Positions 8,344 through 16,168 of a stretch of DNA of 26,245 nt are shown piece by piece. The position numbers and the translations under genes are program-made. The DNA is taken from positions 1 through 26,245 of the IMG/VR virus record IMGVR_UViG_3300044634_000009, one strand, 5' to 3'. The DNA comes from a virus. The notes beneath the pieces were generated by a model, which saw only the letters and a program-made list of their open reading frames with translations, had not been told where the DNA came from and ran no database searches. Position 1 is the first letter of the stretch; each line of letters opens with the position of its first letter.

Positions 8344-8993
8344 GCCTGCACCCGACTGATGACCAGCGTCACCGACGGCGAGGCTGGCGCGTAGGCCGTG
8401 GCAGCGTGGGCCTCCAATATGCCGCTGGTGCTATCCGTGGCCCACATCACATTCAGCACGTCATTGGCGTTGACGCTAAAAATCGATGTCCGCGAAACCA
8501 CGATGGTCGCGCCGTTGTTGTGCAGGCTGGCAACAATCGTGCTGCCCGTCACATTCGTGCCGTTCAGCCTCGGCCAAAAGCGGAACTCCACTGTGCTGGA
8601 CGTGGAACTCGCAATCTGCGCCGTGAAGGCCATCTTATACAAGCCACCCTCAACAAACGTGATTTCGGTCAGGGGCGATCCAGTAAGCGTGATGCCCTCG
8701 GTGATGATGTCATCCAAGGCAATCTTATAAGCCGTGTCAGCAGCCGCAGCCGTGATGTTAGCATCTTGGCCAAGCACAGCATAGCCGTCCGCCAGCACGA
8801 TCTGCCGCCACTCGTTGTTCTTCGAGACGACCGGATAGCCGTTCACGTCGTCCCATAGCAAAACGCCGTTTGAGGTAGGAGTTGCCCCGTCAACCTTAAA
8901 GCTAAGGTTATCCCAGAACCGCGCAAGAAAGCGGCGAAGTTCCTCGCCCCATCCGCGCAAATCCTGCCCGATGACCGGGATGCCGAACCTCAT
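8340..8993 (-). CDS. Tail/fibre-type structural protein with beta-sandwich domain
   Basis: A 217-residue protein. Residues 1-40 are helical (IGQDLRGWGEELRRFLARFW). The remainder is beta-rich with Thr, Ser, Val and Asn, and includes the run GGLYKMAFTAQIASSTSSTV followed by EFRFWPRLNGTNV. This pattern of paired strands ending in conserved aromatic and Asn residues recalls the C1q/TNF-like jelly rolls found in phage fibres and head decoration proteins, but I cannot confirm that without a structure prediction. The Met start at 8993 overlaps the preceding gene by four nt, and its stop overlaps the GNAT-like gene in the same way. Likely exposed on the tail or on a short fibre. Confidence 0.6.
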   Translation of the reverse strand: MRFGIPVIGQDLRGWGEELRRFLARFWDNLSFKVDGATPTSNGVLLWDDVNGYPVVSKNNEWRQIVLADGYAVLGQDANITAAAADTAYKIALDDIITEGITLTGSPLTEITFVEGGLYKMAFTAQIASSTSSTVEFRFWPRLNGTNVTGSTIVASLHNNGATIVVSRTSIFSVNANDVLNVMWATDSTSGILEAHAATAYAPASPSVTLVISRVQA

Positions 8994-10468
8994 CGGCGGC
9001 CCCCAGCCTCAACCTCAAGCCGCGGAATGCCCCACCGCCAATCAGTAAAGCGCGCGCCGACAACGCGCATGACCATCTGACGACCGCTAAACCGCACGCT
9101 GGTTGGGTTTGACATTGAATAAGGCCCAAACGACCGTTCGGTGTCATTCGGATAGAACCGGGTTTTGAATGTTGTCGTCACGTCGCCCTGCGTTTTCTCG
9201 TCAGGGATCAACTCCTTGGCCATCGCCGTTTGATCGCCGACGCCGATCTGCACTGGGCCGCTTTCAACGTAAACCTCGGCACCCTCATAGTTCCAACCTG
9301 TTTCGTGCGCGTAGATCGGCCCGGTCGGCGCGATCAGGATCGGGTTGCGGAACACGCCAGCATCAACACCGCAAGTGCGAGCCATCGCCCCGATAGTCCA
9401 ATACCCTTCGGCGTAGTTGTAGGCTACATATCTGTCGTTTTCGCTCGACGTGGCGGATGGGTAGAACCACCAAACCTCGTTTTGCAGGCCATTCGCCGCG
9501 CAGGCGACCTTAGAGATTTGCGCGACGTTCAGGTCACTGAAAACGTAATCCGACACCTCGGACGGCAAGGGCTGCACGCCGCCGCCGGTGAACGAATAAA
9601 ACCCGTCGCGGCTCATCCAGAACACGCCAGCATCAACGGCTGTCGCGCAGTTGCGTGAGGCAGCGCCGCAAGACGATCCAACACGCTCAAAGCCGTAGAC
9701 GAAGGGCGGCCCTTGGTATGATGCAGTGTGCGCGTCCACATCCGTCAGGATCAAAGCCTGCCCCCGCGTGCGAAGCGCCAGCATGATTTGGCCGTTGGTC
9801 TGCAACTCTAGATCGCCCGCTTCGTTCGTCGCGGCAGGGGTCCAAAGAGTATTGTCTTCACGGTCGCACCACTGAACCTTGCGGGGGTTTCCGCCAGCGC
9901 CGAGGGCGAATAGAAAACGCTCCTCGGTGACAAGGATGCCGCTGTTGCCTGTTGGCGCGTTGGTCACAATGGCAGCGTCATTGGCCGTGTTCAGCGTCCA
10001 TTGGTAGATTTTGCCGTCTGCATTGGAACAGGCAACAAGGTATTCTCCGAAGTTGTCCAGCGACCAAGTCGTCGCCGGGATCGGTGTCTCGCCTTCTGGC
10101 CGCTCCGTGCCGTAAAAGCTGACACCATAAAGCCCGCCGCCGTACCCGTCGTTTGAGTCCGCGCTGACAATGCCAGCCGTCAGACCTGCTGGCGTGATGT
10201 CGGTAACAATGTTGCCAGCGCTCATGACTTTCAGCGCGTTGTGCGTGCCGAATGCCAGCCATCGCGCGCCGTTGTTGGCGCGCCATGAGACAGCGCCGCG
10301 GGCCACGCCTGTAGCCGTTGCAGTACCGCGCTGAACCCAGCCGCCGACGGGCTGCAAGACGCCGTCTTTCCAGCGAACGAGCGAGCCGTCAAACCAGCGA
10401 CCCGTGCTTTCTAGGGCAGTCCCCTTGCGAGAAATGCCCGGCGGTATTTGAAGCGGGACAAGCGGCAT
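8990..10468 (-). CDS. Tail tube/stabilisation protein, predicted beta-propeller
   Basis: A 492-residue protein opening with VPLQIPPGISRKGTALESTG and then RWFDGSLVRWKDGVLQPVGGW. This is the characteristic start of a widespread podovirus structural family. The body shows regularly spaced WD-like blades such as GARWLAFGTHNALKV, RKVQWCDREDNTLWTP, QALILTDVDAH and DAGVFWMSRDGFYSF, as expected of a propeller, and the C-terminus is a short beta segment (FTDWRWGIPRLEVEAGG). It would form part of the tail tip or the tube wall. A well-placed ATG at 10468 follows a nine-nt gap after the preceding gene. The family recognition is good; the propeller fold is inferred from the repeat rhythm. Confidence 0.72.
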   Translation of the reverse strand: MPLVPLQIPPGISRKGTALESTGRWFDGSLVRWKDGVLQPVGGWVQRGTATATGVARGAVSWRANNGARWLAFGTHNALKVMSAGNIVTDITPAGLTAGIVSADSNDGYGGGLYGVSFYGTERPEGETPIPATTWSLDNFGEYLVACSNADGKIYQWTLNTANDAAIVTNAPTGNSGILVTEERFLFALGAGGNPRKVQWCDREDNTLWTPAATNEAGDLELQTNGQIMLALRTRGQALILTDVDAHTASYQGPPFVYGFERVGSSCGAASRNCATAVDAGVFWMSRDGFYSFTGGGVQPLPSEVSDYVFSDLNVAQISKVACAANGLQNEVWWFYPSATSSENDRYVAYNYAEGYWTIGAMARTCGVDAGVFRNPILIAPTGPIYAHETGWNYEGAEVYVESGPVQIGVGDQTAMAKELIPDEKTQGDVTTTFKTRFYPNDTERSFGPYSMSNPTSVRFSGRQMVMRVVGARFTDWRWGIPRLEVEAGGRR

Positions 10469-10477
10469 GTGCGCTCC

Positions 10478-10972
10478 TTACGGCTTGGCGGGCCAGTTCA
10501 CGCTGTGCGGGAAGCCCGCTTGCGCGGTTATATCACGAAGCGCCTGCCGATAGGTAGCCATCTCTGCGCTCATGGTCACGTCGGACAAAGCCATCCAATC
10601 GGTCGCGGCGAGCAGGCTGTCACGCTGTGAGCGAGCAGCCTTGGCGGCCTCTGCATCAAGGCCAGACTGATACGCAGCTTCCTGTTCAGCCTTCGTGTGA
10701 AGTACGCCTTCCTCGTCGGTGTAGTCCGAGAACATGTCAACGACAGACCAAGCCTGCACCCAGTTTCCATTGGCATCTTGAGTTACACCATTGCGGGCTG
10801 CGTTCTGGTACTGGCCAACGTCAGGCTTAGGGGTTTCAAAGACGGCTTCAATGTTGAGTGCATCAAGGACGTTCTGGTTCCAAGTGCGAGGCAGTGAGAC
10901 GTTAGGGTTGGCCGACCGCCACTCCCCTTGGGTCTTCACCTCGCCCGTGGCCTTGTGTCTGTATTCGCCCAT
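10478..10972 (-). CDS. Tail assembly chaperone-like protein (Phage_tail_APC type)
   Basis: A 164-residue protein. The last 60 residues carry the hallmark of small phage tail-assembly chaperones: RSQRDSLLAATDWMALSD, a short helix, then ATYRQALRDITAQ and the terminal GFPHSVNWPAKP. The N-terminal 100 residues contain aromatic segments (WNQNVLDALNIEAV, WVQAWSVVDMF) like the domain that binds fibre ends in these proteins. It lies between the propeller-like tail protein and the large fibre gene, the expected place for a fibre assembly factor that may not remain in the virion. I did not see a frameshift site. Confidence 0.75.
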   Translation of the reverse strand: MGEYRHKATGEVKTQGEWRSANPNVSLPRTWNQNVLDALNIEAVFETPKPDVGQYQNAARNGVTQDANGNWVQAWSVVDMFSDYTDEEGVLHTKAEQEAAYQSGLDAEAAKAARSQRDSLLAATDWMALSDVTMSAEMATYRQALRDITAQAGFPHSVNWPAKP

Positions 10973-10999
10973 GAGATTGATCCTTTCAGATGGGGGTGA

Positions 11000-12895
11000 T
11001 TATGCGATGGCAAAAAAGATGTAGGTCGCAGTGTTTACGTTTACGTTGGTCGCCGCCACTTGGTTCACGATGAAGCCAGTGCTGTCTGGGTCAATTGTGT
11101 CGTTGCTTGTGACTTCCGCAGCCGTTGTGTTCAGGCTCAGGTGCGGATCGTTGCCAGTGACAATACCCCGTGCCGTATCCCAGACATACCAATCGCCTGT
11201 GCTGTCGGTGCGCTTGATGAGAATGAACCGTGCGCCTGACGTAAACCCGCAGTTGATCGTTTGGCTGGAGCCATTGCCTGTGTAAGAGCCGACTTTGGAG
11301 ATGCCGGGGAGAGAGGCGAATAGGTAGGCGATATTTGTCGTCCCACCTGAGTTATTCAAGAAAGAGTTGAACGTGGTGGAGGTGTCGGCATTTCCTGAAA
11401 GCGAAACAAATCCATCTGTGGAGTCCACCCTAAGGATTTGATTCTGTGAAATCAGACCAGCCCTTGACCACCAACCACCAGTCCCCCCTGTTCTAATCTT
11501 AGTGATGACCAGTTCAGGGACGACCCCAAGATTGTGGTTGATCTGTCTGTTGCTAGTCCCATCCCCAGTATACGCCACCACATCGAAGAACCCCGGTGCG
11601 CGGCGGAAGTTCCAAGTCAAGACGTTTGTAGTTGTAGAGCCTGTTCCCGGTTGGTAGCCAACGTTTGAAGTAAAATCTACTGCATCCGCTGCTATTTCAG
11701 CGTCAGTGTTCACGCTTTGAAGCCTTTTTTCCGCTGTTAATCTGGCGTGAAAATAATTTCCGGGACCGGTCCTTGCATTAAAAATTGACAAGTCCACAGG
11801 AAAACCTGTGTAATAGTTGACGCCGCCAACACTGCTATTCCGTGTGACAGGCGCAAACACCTCCGTCCCCACAGTCGGTTCCCGCATCGGGCCACGGCGG
11901 ATGGCGATGTAGATGTAGGTACCACCGTTAGTGTTCACCTCACCATTTGTAGACGTAACTTGGAAGCCCGTGGCTGTTGGGTTGGTGTAGTTAACATCTT
12001 GCTCTGCAATGTTCGTTGCCGGACCAAGCCATTTGTCTCCTGTTCCTACAGGCCAGCCGCGCATGTTATCAAAAATGCCCCAGTTTTCGGCGGCTGTCGC
12101 ACTTTTCCACAAAACCCACTGCGGTTCCCACCCAAGGTTAATCACAGGCCCAGTTGTGCTGCCATTCCCCGTATAACTCCCACACGCAATCAACCCATCC
12201 GAGCCATCACCAGACGGGCCGAGGGGATCGTGGGCGAAGAGGTAGGCGACGTAGGTGCCACCAGAGGCGTTGACAGTGGTCGCCGTTCCCAATGAGAACA
12301 CAGTGCTTGTTGGCAGCGTATCATTCCAGCGAGTGTTGTCGTCTACCGTTGCAGCCGTAGAATTCAGCACAAGGTAATCTGTCTCGGGTGCAACGGTGTT
12401 GCCACGGTGGTAGACCTGCCAATCAGCAGAAGCATCCGTGCGCTTGATGATAATGCAGCCGGGAACGACACCAAGATTGTGGGCGATAGTGCGGTTCGAT
12501 CCTGTCCCCGTATAAGTCACCACATCAAAAAAGCGTGGGGCTTTGCGGAAGGTCCATGAGGCGTAGGTTGCAGAACTGGTGTTGGTGTTGGAATCTGCAC
12601 CAAGGGAAAAACCATCTGCGTTGAATGCAGTTAGAGTATCCGCATCAGTAGCTTCTGCCGCCGTAGAGTTAGAAATAAGCTCTTTGGTCGCGCCGCGAAT
12701 GGTGTCAAACAACTGATGGGCTGTGGATGCACTACGGGATTTAATCCACGTCAGCCCACCCTCACCAGCAAGGTCAATATCGTTGGTGATCGTCTGCGTG
12801 GAGCCGTTGCCAGTGTAGAGGTACGTTGAGAACACGTCCTCAATGGCCAGAGATTCAGCCGCAGCCGTTGCCCCCAGAAGCTTGGCCTTCAACAT
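11000..12895 (-). CDS. Repeat-containing tail fibre protein
   Basis: A 631-residue protein made of about five or six diverged modules of 90-110 residues. Each module begins with a Y-T-G-x-G-S type hairpin (TYTGTGSNRTIAHNLG, SYTGNGSTTGPVINLG, AYTGDGTSNRQINHNLG, SYTGNGSSQTINCGF). It continues with an I-I-I-K-R-T-D strand or equivalent, a tryptophan-bearing loop, an L-x-L-N-x-T turn and a final Y-x-x-Y/F-L-F-A strand. Such DUF7483-like modules occur in receptor-binding fibres of phages of aquatic bacteria. The short N-terminus (LKAKLLGATAAAESLAIEDVF) would attach it to the virion. It is the strongest candidate here for host recognition. Its start overlaps the stop of the upstream gene by one nt (TAATG). 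Confidence 0.8.
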   Translation of the reverse strand: MLKAKLLGATAAAESLAIEDVFSTYLYTGNGSTQTITNDIDLAGEGGLTWIKSRSASTAHQLFDTIRGATKELISNSTAAEATDADTLTAFNADGFSLGADSNTNTSSATYASWTFRKAPRFFDVVTYTGTGSNRTIAHNLGVVPGCIIIKRTDASADWQVYHRGNTVAPETDYLVLNSTAATVDDNTRWNDTLPTSTVFSLGTATTVNASGGTYVAYLFAHDPLGPSGDGSDGLIACGSYTGNGSTTGPVINLGWEPQWVLWKSATAAENWGIFDNMRGWPVGTGDKWLGPATNIAEQDVNYTNPTATGFQVTSTNGEVNTNGGTYIYIAIRRGPMREPTVGTEVFAPVTRNSSVGGVNYYTGFPVDLSIFNARTGPGNYFHARLTAEKRLQSVNTDAEIAADAVDFTSNVGYQPGTGSTTTNVLTWNFRRAPGFFDVVAYTGDGTSNRQINHNLGVVPELVITKIRTGGTGGWWSRAGLISQNQILRVDSTDGFVSLSGNADTSTTFNSFLNNSGGTTNIAYLFASLPGISKVGSYTGNGSSQTINCGFTSGARFILIKRTDSTGDWYVWDTARGIVTGNDPHLSLNTTAAEVTSNDTIDPDSTGFIVNQVAATNVNVNTATYIFFAIA

Positions 12896-13404
12896 TATGC
12901 GTCTCCTACGCGAGCGCCGTAAACCTGACCGCCGACTTCAAACAGTACGATGACCGTGTAGCCCGTCGTGTTCAGCGTGGGCGCGACACCGCCGTCCGTC
13001 TTCCACACAACGCCAGAGCCGCCGAAGGTCGCGTCAGTCCACGTCAGCGTGTAAGCCGTGCCGTCATCAACCATCAGCGTGACGGCCTCGCCGTTGGCGA
13101 AGTTGGTGGCCTTGGGCGTGCGGTTGGCACCCAGCGTGATAAGCTGGATTGAGCCATTACCGGGGTCGATCTCAAAGGCCGCGCCATCGGTGATCGTGAA
13201 GATGTCCTCAAGGATGGTGCCGATGATCGCCGGATCGGTCAGCGTCTTGTTCGTCAGGGTCTGCGTGCCGGTCAGCGTCGCCCGAGCAGCAAGCAGCGTG
13301 TCAAGGCTGTCAAGGTTCGTGTTGATCTTGGTGCCCCAAGTGTCCTCGGACGCGCCGACCTCGGGCTTCACAAGTGCAAAGTTTGTTGTCGTTGTGTCTG
13401 CCAT
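12895..13404 (-). CDS. Tail fibre/baseplate-type protein, short
   Basis: A 169-residue protein starting TTNFALVKPEVGASEDTWGT and followed by a helix (LDSLDTLLAARATL). This N-terminal motif (KPEVG-x-S-x-D-TWG-x-K-x-N) is very common in phage fibre subunits, where it precedes a trimeric coiled coil and a beta domain. A second marker, GTQTLTNKTLTDPAI, is also typical of trimeric fibre shafts. The C-terminal half is a beta-rich head ending in VLFEVGGQVYGARVGDA. It probably forms a trimer with or next to the large fibre encoded after it. Confidence 0.75.
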   Translation of the reverse strand: MADTTTTNFALVKPEVGASEDTWGTKINTNLDSLDTLLAARATLTGTQTLTNKTLTDPAIIGTILEDIFTITDGAAFEIDPGNGSIQLITLGANRTPKATNFANGEAVTLMVDDGTAYTLTWTDATFGGSGVVWKTDGGVAPTLNTTGYTVIVLFEVGGQVYGARVGDA

Positions 13405-13416
13405 TTTGAGCGGCCC

Positions 13417-14112
13417 TTATGCTGCTTTGGTCCAGATTTCGCTTGTATCAGGCTGCGGCGTCCATGTTTCCGCCGTATCCTGCACAGGCTCCCACTTCTT
13501 AATAGATGCTGCCGACACTATACACGAAATTGCAGCAAGCGCACTACCTAAGCGCACGCGCTGCAAAGACGCGCTGGAAGTGACAGCGCATGCCGATGAA
13601 ACAGACACGTTCACCGAGAAAACCGTCGAGACGGACGTTGTAAAGGCCGCCGTTGCCGTGGCAGAAATATTGCGTTCCCGATCCGCATCAAGCGAAACTG
13701 TAGCCGCCGACGACACCGGGGCCTCAACCTCGCGCAACCGCTGTGCGCTTACAGACGCGGATGCCGTGATTGTGATGGCGGCCCCGTCGAACCCATAGGC
13801 ATTCGCGCCATATGCGCCACGACCGAAGCCTGTACGGTACTCGACCACGGCGGCATCAATCACCCGATCTGCGGAGGCTGTTGTTGCAGACGCAACAGAG
13901 GCAACCGCGCTGGCCGAGCGCAAGACCTGCATTGAAACCGTTGCCGCCGAGGTTGCGGATGCAGCGGCTGATACATCAAACCGCTTGCCTGCCAGCACAG
14001 AAGCGGTAACAGCGACCGAAGCCGACGCCGAAGCGTCTTTGACTTCGCCGCTGAGGCCATACGAGTCTAAGCCGTATGTGCCTGTACCGAATGCTGTACG
14101 GTAGACCGCCAC
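13417..14112 (-). CDS. Ala/Ser/Val-rich repetitive structural protein
   Basis: A 231-residue protein of unknown family with two tandem halves. Each half opens with a Tyr/Gly motif: VYRTAFGTGTYGLDSYG (residues 3-19) and EYRTGFGRGAYGANAYG (91-107). Each is followed by about 65-95 residues built almost wholly of Ala, Ser, Thr and Val with periodic charged spacers (GKRFD, ADRVID, DADRERN, LQRVRLG). The last 25 residues contain a separate ten-residue repeat (WEPVQDTAET, WTPQPDTSEI, then WTKAA). The alternating small/hydrophobic pattern suggests beta-strands, perhaps a solenoid, with the W repeats as an exposed tail. Position between fibre-type genes makes a tail or fibre component likely. There is no signal peptide or enzyme motif. 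Confidence 0.7.
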   Translation of the reverse strand: MAVYRTAFGTGTYGLDSYGLSGEVKDASASASVAVTASVLAGKRFDVSAAASATSAATVSMQVLRSASAVASVASATTASADRVIDAAVVEYRTGFGRGAYGANAYGFDGAAITITASASVSAQRLREVEAPVSSAATVSLDADRERNISATATAAFTTSVSTVFSVNVSVSSACAVTSSASLQRVRLGSALAAISCIVSAASIKKWEPVQDTAETWTPQPDTSEIWTKAA

Positions 14113-14122
14113 CTATCCAGCC

Positions 14123-14509
14123 TCAGTCGAGGTTGATGTCAAGATCGCCCGTCGGCACGCGCAGAACGTCCCCGGTGTCGATCACCTTAGAGGCGGTCAG
14201 CGAGGCGTAGGCGATCATGTTGCCAGATGTTGAGGCGTCGAACACAGCCGCGTGCGTGATGGTGCCCCAGTTACCCGATGCAGTCGGGAATTCAATGGCA
14301 GCATTGTTCGAGGCGTTGTTGCCGCTCACGGTGAACGTGATGGCCTGACGCGCATAGCCGCTGCCCGACAACTCGGTGCCGCCGCCAGCTTCGCCCGGTG
14401 CAGCCGTGAATAGGCCGAGATACCAAGCGGTCGGACGCGCCGGTGACGGCGAGGATGCCGTCAGGAGGTACGTCAGGACGCTGGTTTCGAAAGAGTTGGT
14501 CAGTGACAT
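14123..14509 (-). CDS. Small beta-rich phage structural protein (Gp80-like)
   Basis: A 128-residue protein of a widespread phage type. It begins with a helix (SFETSVLTYLLTAS) and then shows WYLGLFTAAPGEAGGGTELS and GYARQAITFTV, two signatures of a small jelly-roll-like structural protein. The C-terminal part reads WGTITHAAVFDAS and ends in a strand-rich segment (VLRVPTGDLDINLD). Members are usually annotated as hypothetical or tail-fibre-like proteins. It follows the adaptor gene with a TGATG overlap, which fits a minor tail or head-completion component. Confidence 0.7.
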   Translation of the reverse strand: MSLTNSFETSVLTYLLTASSPSPARPTAWYLGLFTAAPGEAGGGTELSGSGYARQAITFTVSGNNASNNAAIEFPTASGNWGTITHAAVFDASTSGNMIAYASLTASKVIDTGDVLRVPTGDLDINLD

Positions 14510-15129
14510 CAGAAACTCCTGATTTTCATACGCAGGCCGGTTCCGCTGTGCCGCGCGTCGTTGGAAGAGTCGTTCAGGTTATCAATCGCGGATTGATACA
14601 GGGCTGCCCAGATTTGGATGCGGGCGTCGTCTTTGAGATACGGGGCCGAATGGATCAGCGCCCCGTAGAGGTAGGCGTCCGGCGCGTTGGTCAGGAGCCA
14701 GTTGGTCGTGGCCGAGTCCGACAGCGCAGGTATCTTGCCGAAGTATAGCAGTTCGCCCGTGTAAAGGCCATCAGGAACCGGGTACAGTTCAAACTGCGCC
14801 CCGGTCATCGCGTAGTAATACGGGCGGCCCGTGACGTTGCTGTCGCCTTCCTTGCGGTCGATCAGTTCCGCTTGGCTGATGAGTTCCAGCCGCGAGGTTT
14901 CGCCGGTGGTCAGATAGAAGCGGATCGTCTCGACCCAATCGGCGGGGATGGCGCTGAATTGCGTGTCAAGCTGGGCGGTCGCACGGGCTTCCATGCGCCA
15001 GTGACGCAGCTTGCGCTGCATGTCGGCCTCGGCCAGCGCGATGAACGTGGGGATGACAGACGTGAGATCGTCGCGGTTCAGAAAGTCCGCGACGGCTGTC
15101 TTTAGCGTGGCATAGGTCGTGATGGTCAT
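14509..15129 (-). CDS. Head-tail adaptor protein
   Basis: A 206-residue mostly helical protein. The N-terminal segment TYATLKTAVADFLNRDDLTS and then IPTFIALAEADMQRKLR is the classic opening of podovirus adaptor (gp11 or gp4-like) proteins that bind under the portal ring. The central part has strands (VETIRFYLTTGETSRLELIS) and a PYYYAMTGAQFELYPVPDG motif that recurs in this family. The C-terminus is helical with SAPYLKDDARIQIWAALYQ. It is the first clear structural gene after the packaging and small-protein cluster, although its portal partner is encoded 12 kb further on. ATGA overlap with the preceding gene. Confidence 0.8.
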   Translation of the reverse strand: MTITTYATLKTAVADFLNRDDLTSVIPTFIALAEADMQRKLRHWRMEARATAQLDTQFSAIPADWVETIRFYLTTGETSRLELISQAELIDRKEGDSNVTGRPYYYAMTGAQFELYPVPDGLYTGELLYFGKIPALSDSATTNWLLTNAPDAYLYGALIHSAPYLKDDARIQIWAALYQSAIDNLNDSSNDARHSGTGLRMKIRSF

Positions 15130-15428
15130 TTCTTCTTCGCCTCGTTGCGGGCCGAAATGGCCTTGGCTTTTGCCTTAGCGTCCGCCTTGCTGCTTGCGCC
15201 CCATGCGTTGAGTGATAGCAGAAGTCGCGTGGGTTTTCCATCCTCGTCACGCTCGGGGCCGGGCATACCGCCCATCCGAGCCAAGAAGGACGCCCGGCGC
15301 GGGTTGTCGCCCGCCTTTACCGGGGCCTTCAGGTTCATTCCCTCGGCCTTGGCAGACGCGCGGCCTTTAGCGTTTAAGCCGCCGCTGGGCGACTTGCCTT
15401 CCTTACGCTGCCAAGCCGGGGTCTTCAT
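15126..15428 (-). CDS. Small basic phage protein (DUF6321-like)
   Basis: A 100-residue, strongly basic protein. Residues 1-60 carry the recognisable run TPAWQRKEGKSPSGGLNAKG, then an Arg/Pro stretch NPRRASFLARMGGMPGPERD, which is a recurrent motif in marine phage genomes. The C-terminus is a Lys/Ala helix (KADAKAKAKAISARNEAKKK). Function unknown; the charge suggests nucleic acid binding or packing inside the head. It is the last of a run of tiny basic proteins and overlaps both neighbours by four nt. Confidence 0.78.
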   Translation of the reverse strand: MKTPAWQRKEGKSPSGGLNAKGRASAKAEGMNLKAPVKAGDNPRRASFLARMGGMPGPERDEDGKPTRLLLSLNAWGASSKADAKAKAKAISARNEAKKK

Positions 15429-15574
15429 TTCTTCTTGGCCGTCTTGGCCGAAGCCTTGAATGCAGCCGCAGTCGGAGCGCCCTTGGTGCCGGGCTTCCGC
15501 ATCTTTTCGCCTGATCCGGCTTTGATACGGGCTTTCTTGGCGTGGATCGCTGCGTACAGTCCTGATTTAGCCAT
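15425..15574 (-). CDS. Tiny basic conserved phage protein (49 aa)
   Basis: A 49-residue protein: GLYAAIHAKKARIKAGSGEK followed by MRKPGTKGAPTAAAFKASA and a Lys-rich end. I recognise the 'IHAKK-R-I-K-AGSGEKMRKPG-KGAPTA' pattern as a recurrent microprotein in phages of environmental bacteria, usually unnamed. The ATG at 15574 overlaps the end of the HNH gene by eight nt and the stop overlaps the next start by four nt (ATGA). About a quarter of its residues are Lys or Arg, so RNA, DNA or scaffold contact is plausible, but nothing shows the role. Confidence 0.8.
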   Translation of the reverse strand: MAKSGLYAAIHAKKARIKAGSGEKMRKPGTKGAPTAAAFKASAKTAKKK

Positions 15575-16073
15575 TTTTCATAAACCTCACATCATTGCCT
15601 TCCTCGTCTTGCATCCAGCCTGCCACGGCGCGGCAAAACATTAGAAACTGCTCGCCTGTCATCGACGATTTCATGCTGTTCACGGCCTTGCACACAAGAA
15701 CTGTGTTCTCAACCGTGTAACCGATTGAATTGTCCACGCGCTCAACAGACACAGAAAATAAGCTGTTGGGTTGCAGTTCCATTTGTAACCCAGAATAGCA
15801 GCAAATTCCACCCTGAGCGTTCCACATGTCAACAAGATCAGACGCGGTTAGGCTGAACTCATTTTGCCTTTTCCGCGCGTTGGTTCGACAAGACACGAGA
15901 AAAGTCGGCACCCTACCCTCGAACGTGCTGTATTTCTTGGCTCGAGATTTTTCGTTGCCTTCCTTGCAGCAAGACTTGCACCACGAGTGCAAACCATCAG
16001 AGGTCTGATGGTGCTTGAAGAAGAAGACAACAGACTGCTCCCTCTTGCACTTGTAGCACGTCTTGGTGTTCAT
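15567..16073 (-). CDS. HNH-type endonuclease with zinc finger
   Basis: A 168-residue protein. An N-terminal treble-clef-like zinc site uses C6, C9, C32 and C35 (CYKC...CKSC). The nuclease core lies at residues 85-140, with ICCYSG (90-95), SVERVDNSIGYTVEN (109-123) and the downstream CKAVNSMKSSMT. The Asp/Glu-Arg-x-Asp and Asn positions are the usual landmarks of this HNH subfamily, which often replaces the first His. It resembles free-standing phage homing endonucleases as well as packaging-associated HNH proteins next to terminases. The frame is open upstream to 16208, but I start at ATG 16073: AAAGAAG lies just before it and it overlaps the preceding stop (TAATG). Homing or packaging assistance are both possible roles. 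Confidence 0.82.
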   Translation of the reverse strand: MNTKTCYKCKREQSVVFFFKHHQTSDGLHSWCKSCCKEGNEKSRAKKYSTFEGRVPTFLVSCRTNARKRQNEFSLTASDLVDMWNAQGGICCYSGLQMELQPNSLFSVSVERVDNSIGYTVENTVLVCKAVNSMKSSMTGEQFLMFCRAVAGWMQDEEGNDVRFMKNG

Positions 16074-16168
16074 TACTTCTTTCCCTTCATCATGCACTTG
16101 CCCATAGCCTTGCACTTGGCAGGGTTCGGGCAGCCTTTGCACGGGGTGAACTTCACTGGCTTTTTCAT
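16073..16168 (-). CDS. Four-cysteine microprotein (31 aa)
   Basis: A 31-residue protein with cysteines at 10, 13, 19 and 25 ([19 protein letters not shown]) in an otherwise Lys/Met-rich chain. The spacing CxxC-x5-C-x5-C would bind one zinc ion. Similar CKGC...PAKCKA peptides appear in many phage genomes without a known role. Its ATG overlaps the stop of the preceding gene (ATGA) and its TAA overlaps the HNH start (TAATG), so all three are translationally linked. It may be a nucleic-acid or protein-binding knuckle serving the adjacent packaging genes; that is only a guess. Confidence 0.75.
   Translation of the reverse strand: MKKPVKFTPCKGCPNPAKCKAMGKCMMKGKK

Noticed and set aside
13058-13798. 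A 246-codon plus-strand frame across two fibre-region genes
   Set aside because: It runs over two genes that have good starts, overlaps and recognisable motifs on the minus strand; the Val/Ser-rich pattern is the antisense of their Ala/Thr codons.
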